A stretch of 23,522 nucleotides of DNA from Kipferlia bialata (lineage: Eukaryota; Fornicata): assembly GCA_003568945.1 (NCBI GenBank), contig BDIP01000126.1, positions 6,669 to 30,190 of the forward strand, written 5' to 3'. The notes beneath the pieces were generated by a model. That model made no database searches. It was not told the DNA's origin and was given only the letters and a program-made list of their open reading frames with translations. Shown here one piece after another: positions 10,600 through 21,000 of the stretch (positions are counted from its first letter, which is position 1; each line of letters starts with the position of its first letter). The position numbers and the translations under genes are program-made.

Positions 10600-11332
10600 A
10601 TGCAAGACTTGCAGCAAGAGCAAAAGGATCTCCAGGACGTCATTTACAGGAGCAGAGATCAACTAAGTATCTGTAGTGAGAAGTACCAGATGTGAGTGTG
10701 TACACAACCAGATTCTGCGTTTGTTTCTGAGTTTGCTGTATCTATATGGGAATAAATAAATATATATATATATATATGTATAACATAATATATATACTCA
10801 CATAAAGGTTGCTCCAGGACCAGAGTGAGAACCCAAGCGATGAGGACCTCCAACGCATACGCAGGGAGCTCTACTCCATTGATGAGAGGTAGGCACATGG
10901 ATACAGGAAGACTTCCTGAGGAAGTGTATCACATGTCTCATAGTGACTCAAAGTCCATGGATGTGAACTGGAAAGCTGACACAGGGCCATTGACCTCGTC
11001 TGTGTTCACAACGAAGCGGTCACCGTCCAACGGATGATGAAGGAGGACTACCTACTGTTGGCACACGAGAAGTGGAACCTGGAGTTTGCTGAGGTCTGCC
11101 GCGTTGAAGGGAAACGAGAGGAGGCAGAGATCCACATTAGGCGTGCCAATCTGATACATACATACCAGGTACACTCTAACTCCATGTCTCTCCTTGTCAC
11201 GAGGAGTCCTTGTGCATTGTGACTCTCACTGTGAGAGAATGAACAGAGCAGGTGCAGTATATTGAATGTGTTGTAGTTCAAATAGCGAGAGAGAGAGAGA
11301 AAGAGAGCGAAAGAGAGGTGCTGACAGCTTGA
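10600..11332 (+). CDS. Small coiled-coil protein of unknown function
   Basis: Exons 10600-10691, 10808-10888, 10985-11168 and, less surely, 11252-11332 give about 145 residues ending at TGA. The product is helical and highly charged: MQDLQQEQKDLQDVIYRSRD, then DEDLQRIRRELYSIDER, then a Trp/Tyr-containing helix MMKEDYLLLAHEKWNLEFAE and VEGKREEAEIHIRRA. This suggests a coiled-coil or helical-bundle protein, perhaps cytoskeletal or a complex subunit. The first three exons join in consistent phase and the intron before the third ends in CTGACACAG. The last exon is uncertain: an acceptor at 11235 (CTCACTGTGAG) would end the protein after nine more residues instead. The 3' splice-like site just upstream of the ATG leaves open a further 5' exon. 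Intron 1 carries an AT microsatellite. Confidence 0.5.
10753..10782 (+). repeat. AT-rich microsatellite in intron 1 of the coiled-coil gene
   Basis: AATAAATAAATATATATATA and further TA dinucleotides form a simple repeat wholly within the 10692-10807 intron. It is probably neutral. Confidence 0.7.
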
Positions 11333-11909
11333 AAGAGAGAGAAATGGATTGCCACAGTAATGGAAGCACATATTTCTATGGATAATTGCGAATAGAAGAC
11401 GTTTGGTTTACGTGGACGGGTCCTAGGGTATGAACAGTACATTTACCCTTCAATACATTTCAGTATAGTCATTATGTACATATACCTGGCTGTAGGTCAC
11501 CTGAACAACTCTAGCGGCGCATTTGTGTGGTTTCCAACTCACTCATAATCATAGTGCGGAGCACTGATACACACAGATATACATAGAGAGCGAGAAAGAT
11601 AGAGGATTTATAGCACAAGGTAGAGTGTACAAGTACTCCTGGGTCAGCATACATAGGCATATCGTCAGGCCATTAGGATGGAGGTATGTATATGGTATAC
11701 AATGGAGTATACAAAGAAATGTGAATATAGTACCTGCGTACATTGGTGAATATTCGTATACATAGGTACTTTGTCAGATGGGCACTGGCCAAGACACAAG
11801 GACAATAGGGTGCCTTGACTCAAGGTACTTAATGTAAGGAAGTAGGGATGTCTTGAGGATACGAAGTTGTGGGGGGACGGATACTGGAACTGATTCTCAC
11901 TGACAGAGT
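11333..11909. other. Spacer without recognisable genes
   Basis: It begins in GA-rich simple sequence continuing from about 11286 and then runs as AT-richer DNA. I found no exon with acceptable splice signals on either strand. Short frames here lack the codon composition of the neighbours. The 3' end signal of the coiled-coil gene presumably lies near the start. The spacer ends at a poly-G block and may not truly adjoin what follows. Confidence 0.5.
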
Positions 11910-11957
11910 GGGGGGGGGGGGGGGGGGGGGAGAAGGGGGGGGGGGGGGCCCCCGGCC

Positions 11958-11991
<34 letters not shown>
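11910..11991. other. Poly-G then poly-C block, probable assembly join
   Basis: G runs occupy 11910-11930 and 11935-11948 and are followed directly by C runs at 11949-11953 and 11959-11991. A G run meeting a C run is what appears when one contig end with trailing Gs is joined to another that begins with Cs. The giant gene to the right has lost its 5' part exactly here, and an open frame across the block encodes only Gly and Pro runs. The two flanks should not be assumed to be adjacent in the genome. Confidence 0.65.
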
Positions 11992-12054
11992 ATAGTGTGT
12001 CTCCCGTTTCTACCTCCAAATCATGCCCAATGCACATTGTACCCTGACCCCCAG

Positions 12055-15000
12055 ATCATGGCCATCCTGGACCTGTACATGTGGGCCCCCACCCTGAGGC
12101 CTGCCTCTCTCTCCATCGACACATTCTCTGCCCCCATCGGAGGTAAGGACACATCTACTCGTCAGTATATAGGATGCTCATCGACTTGCTGTGTCTGACC
12201 CTCAGGTGGCCAGTATGAGGTCAACATTCCGACTGGGTCTGTCTACACCGACTGGACCATGTCCACTGCCCCTCTCACCGTCTGCTACATAGAGACAATG
12301 TCCCCCAACGGACCCGAGGTGCCCGAGAGGGATGTGCTCAATGATGGAGAGGCCGAGATAGACGACGTGGCATACATGGCAGGTGAGGGGCAGTGTAGGG
12401 TGTTGGTTATATGAAGGATTCGATTATATCCCTCTATCGTATGCACCACCGTCAGACCCATTCACCCCAGCCTCTGCCTGGGTTGACAGCAACTACCCTG
12501 CTGCTGAGGTCGACATCACCAGCTACAACACTGTATCCCTCGACTCCTCTTGTGAACAGGTATAGGTGTATTAGTAATATAGGGATAGCTGAAACTGACT
12601 AGGTGTATATAGTTAGACATATGGGTAGAGTCTGTTTCACCCCCCCACCCCAGGTCCTGCTTCCCTCCTACCACGCCGAGTGGTACCGCACTGAGGGACT
12701 GGCCCAGACCAACGGGGACGGCACATACCCCAAAGTGGAGATGGAGGCTGAGGTGGGTATGGGAGATGGGTGTACTAGCCATATTTACTGTTGGACATAT
12801 TGGAATGACAACTCACCCCAGACCCTCACCCTGACCGCCGGCATCCCCCTGTACTGCAACTGGATAGACTATGGTGTTGACGCCGACCCCTTCTACGAGC
12901 TGTGGCACATGGCCATGAGGGCCGCATACGACAAGGGCCTGTTCCAGCAGGGTGCGTGGTGATTAGTGTCTCTCTCTCCATCTCATATACATACCTACAT
13001 TCACCCCCCCCCCCTTACCCCAGTGTGCTCTGAGAACCTGTCCTCCGTCGTGTGTGCTGCCTCCGAGCCATCGTGGAGGATGCTGCCCGATGTGGATGGG
13101 GCACGGGCCCTGCAGCTGGTGGAGGCAGCCATCCCAAGGGTGCGTGGTGTATGTAGTGTTATGGTGCCTTCCCCTTCCAATCCCCCCTCCCCCCCTCCCA
13201 ATACTTATTCTATTCTCTCTCTCTCTCTCTCTTTCTCCCCCCTCCCTATTGTCTCCCTCACTCTCAGGGTGTCCTGGCCACCGTCCTGGACTGGGGCTCT
13301 GTGTATGTCCTGGCAGGTGGGTATGCACCCAGTCTGGTCAAGGCCACAGACGGAAACACATGGGGGGCCACAGGATACGATGCAGCATTCATGGAGGTCG
13401 GTGTGTTTATATTGTGTGATTGAGACTCAGATGGATACTTGAGTGTGATTGAATGCTAGCATCACAATGTACTGACCCCAGGTTGTGCGTGCTGAGTTCT
13501 CGACCCTCGTTGGCAAGAACATTGCCCTCATGTACCACTTTGACACCACCATGAACAACAGTGGCAGGGCAGCCGCAGTGGGGTCAGGAGAGGGGATTCC
13601 AGAGGAGCTGGCAGGTATCAAGATTACCGATATTTAGAACATATTGTCGAGTATACCCTCCACCCACCCCAGGCGCCCCAGTGATTGGGTTTGGCCAGCT
13701 GACTGAGCGCCTCTCCCGTGCTGCGACCACACACTTCTCTGTACCATACGTCGTGTCTCCCTACACCCTGTATGTGACAAGTGCATACCCAGGGTGGTCT
13801 GCAGAGGTAGTGTTAGTGTGTGCAGTATAGTGTGTATATGCGCCCCCCCCCCCCCCTTTTACCTCCAGGGCATGGACTGGGACACATCGGTTGTCAACAA
13901 CTCAGAAGAAATCAAGATTCTCTCAACAGACAGTGCTACCGACCTCATCGCCCCGTACATCGGTATGTGTAAGTATCAACCGTGTCAGTATACATGTAAT
14001 GTGTGATACCGTAGTAGCCCTCCATTTACCGTCAGGTTCCGGCAACACTGTCACCAACTTCAATACCGTCGATGGTCTGAAGGACTTCGATATCACGTAT
14101 TCCCTTCAGATGCTCATTGATGGCACGCTGACAGGTGTGTGCGACAGGGGCTGGGCCTCTTTTACGTATTAGGCCCATACCCACTCCTCTTTCGAACTCC
14201 ATGATACCCCCCCCCCCCTCCTGACCCCCAGGCTACGATGCCATTCTGGCCATCGAGGTGGGTGTGGACCCAGATGCACTGACCGGAGAGGAGACCCTCA
14301 CAACATTCGCCTCCCCCGTCGTGGCCCCTCAGGGTGAGTATCCAATGGTCCCACTTGTGTATCTTTTCTTGTGTATCTTTTCTCCCACCCTCAGGCATCT
14401 CCTTCCCCTATGGACCCCAGGTGACATACACTGGCGATGCCCAGACCCGGTCTGACCTGTACCCCGAGTCCTACTACCTGTCCCTGGCCCTGGATGCAGC
14501 AGTGTCAGAGCTGATAGCCATCGGACACATCAGGTGGGGATGTGTGTGGATAGTAGTATTATTATGCATTATATCATATTGTACCATCTAACTGTGAATA
14601 TTGATTCTCACTTCAGGAACTACTACAGTGGCCTCACTGACGAGACTGACGTGGATCTGACCCTCCTCCTCGACACCCACAGCCACTCTCAGTACGACAG
14701 AGGTGGGGCAGATTGAGATATTCCAGTTCTGGCTCTGATGTATATCTTGCACAACAGAGCTGGGATCCACCTCATAGGGATACCCTATATCACAACTCAT
14801 TCCAGGTCTCAACATGTGGCCTGACCGCTCTCTCTTTGCTGGCAACGCTGCCGACTCTCTCGAGCTACTCCTCCAGGTGATATGCTGCCCATATATGGTT
14901 GACTGATATATTCAGGCTCACATCTCATCCCAGAATGGAGGTGAGTTTGCCACCACCATCCTGCCCCTGGATGCCAACAGTGGCGCCGATGGGAACCTGC

Positions 15001-18000
15001 TGTACAGGACCCTTCTCGACATCATCACGGCACACTACCTGGGGTCTGCCTGGGATGACGAGGATGCAGACAATGCCAACCACCTCAACACAGACGGGTA
15101 CACCCAGGCAGGGACAGCCGAGGAGTACAAGGCTGCCCTGGACGAGGGAGCTGCCCACATGGGTGAGTAAGGGGTGATATGTACGTATATATTGGTGGGT
15201 GAGTTGAACGCGTTTAGTTTAGGGTTTGTCCTTTGTTATTTCAAGACGCAACTATCGTATTCCCCTCACCCCCAGGTTTGACCCCCCTGCCCTTCGATGG
15301 CCCCTCCTGTGACGAGAACTGCTTCACCCAGCCCCTTGGCTACACAGCCCTCGTGGCATACACAGCCAGTGTGTCTACAGGTGATGTGTGTGTGGTGTCT
15401 CTAGATGTGCCTCTGGGTGCACAGGAGATGCTCTACTCCGTATATGAGGACTACACCCTGGTGGATGTGGAGGACACCCTCGAGTGCAGCATCCTCGTCG
15501 GTGCCGCATACAACGTCCAGAGGTACATCGACGCCGGCCTTGTGACCGAGGCCAACTCCGAGGCTACCATGCCTCTCTTCGAGGGACTCATGTACCCAGT
15601 CGGATTCCAGTACGCATGCAACTTCTGGCAGCCCAACGTGGGAGTCAACGACTTCCAGGTGGGTGAAGCCATGTGTCGCTCATATCTTCATTCTCACTCT
15701 GACTGTTTACTCTGCCTCTCCTTTTGTCTCACCCTCAGGAGGTCTGGGACTACGCTGTGCGTCTGGCACACACCCAGGACACCCTGGTCAACCAGGGGGA
15801 GACCACAACTGTCCCAACAATCAGTGACAAGTGCACCGAGTACTGGGGCACAGACGGAGACGCTCTGTGCAACTCCTTCGACGGCATTATAGCCATGGCA
15901 CCCAACTTCAACGACGACACATTCACAGGTTGAGAAGGGCCTTACATTTCACTCTCTCCTTGTTGTTCGCCTTCTCACCCCAGCCCTCTCTGACCAGCCT
16001 CTGTCTGCCATTGCAGGCCGTGTCAGAGACCTCATTGCCAGCACCCACCCCAACGGACTGCTGGCCACGGCCATATCCTGGAGGACCATCCCGGTGCTGC
16101 CAGGTGGGCATCATTGTGTGTATACTTACATTCGCTCTCTTAAGAAGTGTGCTATAGAGCCACTGACCCTCAGGCAACTACGCCCCCTCCTACACCCCTG
16201 GTGACTACTGGTGGCAGGCATCCGGTGTCGAGGCCACGTACATCGACAGGTGGGAGGCAGTCTGGCACACGATCATCATTGACACCTTCCTCTCATGTAT
16301 CCTCTCACCCCCAGGGTTTTGTTCTGGTTCAGCTCCCTTGTGGGCCGTCAGGTGACCATGATCCATGACTTTGAGACAGACATGGCAGGGGCTGGCAACA
16401 CAGGCAGGCTCAGCGCTGTGAGAGAGACCTTCAACCCCTACCTCGACGACATCCGTTCCTCTGGTGGCTACTACATGATGGCACTGGGTGAGCTGACAGA
16501 GCGCATCAGCCGCGGAAAGATCGCCCAGCTCTCGACCCCCCACAATTCTGTTGCCTACTCGGTTGCCGTGTCTGCTGCCTCCTCTGCCACCTCCTACACC
16601 GACCTGGATGTGGCTGGTTCAACCATCTGTGCCACGGAGAGTGCCGCAGTCTTTGCCGCCAAGCTCCTTCCCTCTGCCTCTGTCGTGGGTGGGTACTCCG
16701 GCCTCTCTGCCATGCAGGGCGTGGTGGACGGCACATGCGACGGAGCATGCACCACACTCACATCCCTGATTGGGGCTGCGCAGGTTCGGTGTCTGCCTGG
16801 CATGATGTATATACATTTTATCCATGTTAGTCGTGTCCATGTCCCTTCTGACCCCCCAGGATGCCTCCATCAACAATGCTCTCTTCTCCTACCTCGACCT
16901 CCCCATTGCATCCAACCAGGGCATGGGCACTGCCTTTGAGGCACAGGTCCCAAGGTGGATGAGAGCATATAGTATTGGCACTCTCTTGTATTCCCTCCCA
17001 TTCCCCTCACCCCAGGTCCACCGACCCTGTGGCCTCCCACTTCATCAGAGCTGTCAATGCCGCCATCCTAGACAAGTGGTACACAGCAATCGTGCCAGCC
17101 CTCATCAGAAACAACGTGGTGAGTGACATGTATATGCACTGGTGTAGAAGTCCTGTTAGTCTCCCCCTACCTCTGTCCCTCACCCTCAGATGGACTTTGC
17201 CTCTGTGTCCAAGCCCTCTGGCACCGAGACATGGCCTGATATGAGCGAGTTCATGGGAGACGACAACAACCTGCTGAACCAGTTCCTGCAGGGACAGGTA
17301 TGTGTATGAATTACTTCTATACCCTTGTGGCAGACAATGATGAGTTGTGGATCTACTCTTTCTCCATTCTAGGAGGGACGTATGTGTCCCAGACCCCCAT
17401 CGTAACCCATTCACCCCCACCCCCAGGTCCCCGTGTCCCAGGGTCTCAACCAGCTTGGCTGGACCTCCGCTGTGCTTGATGTCATCACCTCCACAATCAT
17501 GTCACACTACAGCTCTGACGCAGACGTCCTCATGGGACCAAGTGAGTAGTCTCAGTCAATTGTCAGCTGTGATATAATGGGTATGGTATTCCCCCTTCAT
17601 GTCTCACCGCAGTGGTCTCCCGCTCTGCTGCCCGTGACTCCATCTACCACCTGCGCTCTGCCCTCATCGCCCAGCCCACTCTCTTCAGTGAGGTCAACTC
17701 CGAGGACGCATCCCTCACAGTGCCCATATTCCAGACAGAGATGGTGGCTGTCACCCCAGGGACCGTCAACAACGCATACACCGTGTGCTTCCTCCAGGTG
17801 GGTGGAGTCTGGGAGTGGACACTCTGGTTTAGTAATACCTTTCACATAACATCCCCTTCCAACCCCCAGGACGACTTTGTGTCTGACAACATCAACAGCA
17901 TCCTGTCCAACCTGTCTGTCACGGCTGAGGCCATAGTCCAGTGGGACAGCTACCCAGCAGAGGGTAAGGCTTATGACTCAGCTCTCACTCTTTGCAACTC

Positions 18001-21000
18001 ATATGGAGTGACATCTCACCCCAGACACTGACCTCACCTCCACCTGTGAGTGTGTGCTTGTGCCAGCCCACCTGTCCGACCTGGCCCTCTCCTGGTTCCC
18101 CTCTGTTGACACTGTAGACACCCTCGGTGTTGATGTTGGTGTGTCCTTCCCCATCTACAGCAACTGGCTGGACCCTTATGCAGGTAGTATGAGAGTATGT
18201 GTATGTAGTCGTAGTATCATATACATCCATTGAATGTGCCATTCTCTCCCCTTGACCTATAGGCAAGGCCGAGTTCCTGGCCGTGTGGAACGAGGCTGTG
18301 CGTGTCTATTGGGCAGACTCAGACTGCACATCCACCACAGAGGTAGGCTCATTGGCAGAGAATAGCATAGTCTGTTTGGGACACAAATAAGAATTATCCT
18401 CTCTGTCTAATCGTCAGGGCTTTGTCCAGGCCTGCAAGGACTCCCAGTTCAACATGTCTAACGTGTTCTCCGACAGTGTGTGCCAGACCATGTGCACCAA
18501 CTCCCAGACCAATGCAGGTGGGGAGTATCTGTGAAGGAGTCTGCCAACCCCTTCTAATCTAACCCAGGTGTCACAACGAGCACCGACATCAACACCCTCA
18601 TTGCTGCTGCCCAGACTAGGGTTGCTCCTCTCCTTACATCCACAGACCCCGCAGGACTCCTCCGGACTGCCATTGACTGGGCTCAGGTACACCCGCATTA
18701 GACACTCATTGTCTCTTGTGACGTTGACAGACCCACTACTTCACCCGCTATACTCATACACCCTCTCTCCCTCTGACTTCAGGTTGAGTTTGCTGTGTCT
18801 GTTGACGACACCCTCACTACATCAGCCGGCAGTGCCTCTGATGCAGCCATGTACAACGAGTCCGGCTTTACCATTGACATGGTGAATGACATCATGGGAT
18901 ACTTCAGCACCCTGGTCGGAAGGGACATCACAGTCAGGTGGGGCATGCTACATATGTGTATGGGTTAGGTTATGTCTCTTAAGTTTACCCTGACTATACA
19001 CTCCATACTCCCCTCACCCTCCCAGATGGACCCCCCTGCAGAGTGACGTTGTGAGCACCTTTGCCGATGGGTACAACCCCAGGGCGTCCTGCTTCTCAGC
19101 CGGGGTGGGTGCATCCGACAGTGCCGACTCAGACTACCTAGGTGGGTGCATTAGTGTATATTATGAATGTGTCACTGAGTCACGCATGAACCCGTGTTTC
19201 CTCCTCACCGTTCAGGTGTCTTTGCTGGCGCCTCCTTCCTCCTGGATGAGATTGCAGTGGGCACTGTGTCGGTGAGTCAGGGTCTTTTGACATACATTGA
19301 AGATACCTCAATTGATCTATTCTCCCTCACGTTCTCTTATCACAGATCGATATATTGCAAGATACAAACGATGCGCCTCTCCTGGGTGACAGTGGTAGCC
19401 TACCCGCATACCTCCTCACCACCGCTGCCAACAAGGACAACGCCGAGCTTGTTGCCCTCCTAGACGGGGGGGATGTCACAGTGGTGACCGAGATGGGGGG
19501 CACTGCCATAGGGTCAGGTATCACCAATCTCATTGGTCTGTATCCACTGCTAATGAAATAGCCTCAACGTGCCAAGTTGTCCCCCTCTGACTGCCAGTGC
19601 TTGAGGCCGCCCTGTACTGTATGCAGCTCAAGATGGAGGTCTCCTACGACTGTGCCTATCTGGGCCCTCTGCCCGAGGTGACCCCCGCCTCCTCCATGCT
19701 GGACAGCATGGGTATCGGCACCACATCCATCGAGACCCAGCCCCTGATGGCGCCCTTCATGCCCGTGGTCCACTCAGACTATGACACAGAGGAGACATCC
19801 CTCGACCCAGACCACTCGGCTTGGGTCGGAGCAGGTAGGGGCCTATGTATGTATGTGCAAGTGACGTACTTGTGTCTATATCCGTATGTGTCATTCTTAC
19901 AGAAACCCCCTGACCCATAGTGAACCGTGCCATTGTCGAGCTCCAGTCCTTCGGCCATGTCAACAACCTGTATGTGGGGACAGTACTCAACGTCACACCT
20001 GGATACAACCCCAAGGTGGGGAGAATGTCTCATCTACCAACCGATATGCTGAAGTGTTCTACCAACCTTTCTTACCCCCCAGTCTCTCTATGCCTGGCCC
20101 GCCCTCTCCCCTGTGACTGGCAACACCGATGACCTCCTGACACGCTTTGTCAGCACAGGTGTGGTACCCGTTGCCAGGAACACTGACCTCATCGACGACA
20201 TCGGAGTCACCCTCTTCCAGGTATCATCTGTCTCTATTATTATGATACTGACACTGATACTGGTACTGGTACTGAGTCACCCTCTTCCAGGTATAGTATC
20301 AATCGTCTTCCAGGTATTTTCTCTTCCCAAGTTGTTCGTTCTACTTGCTCATGTATGTCTCTTTGCTTACCTCAGGATGTTGTCGACTATGTCCTGTGCC
20401 ACTACACCAATGACCCCACTGCCTCGGTAAGGACACATGTGGATATAGATGCTGAAACACATGAGTTATATGAGTGGATCACAAGCTCTGTGTAGATAAC
20501 TCTCTGCCCAACACCTCTCTGACTCTGCAGGCCGAGGTGCGTGTTGTGTCTGCCGGTGCCGGTGACTACACCGATGCCGAGGATGTCCTGGACCTTGTGT
20601 CCAATGGCAATGTGGCCATGATGGACAGCACAACCCTGGCAGACAGCGAGAGGTGGGGTGGGGCATTAAGGGCATTGACTCCCATTACTGTGTAGTATGC
20701 GGTATCTGACCCCAGGCGTGTTGTGTATGGGTTCACTGCCCCCATCGGCACCTCCACTCTTGTGGCACTACCTGTCAACCCAGACGGAGGTACGCAGTGT
20801 GTATACACAGTATCATGTACGTCTTGGGTATGTGTACTGTATCTGACACCCAGACACCGCTGAGTGCTGGGGCCCTGAGGCTACATCCTATCCTGAGGTC
20901 TTTGACTACTGGGTGAACTATGACTCAGACTCCATGGACAGGTGGGGATGCGCTAGGTCCTGGGTTTGTGAATGTGGATATATACCCCCTCCTCAATCTT

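Noticed and set aside
11869-12054. Plus frame encoding poly-Gly then poly-Pro that runs into the first exon of the giant gene
   Set aside because: It crosses the poly-G/poly-C block, and a good 3' splice site (CTGACCCCCAG) precedes 12055, so the part before it is intron or artefact.
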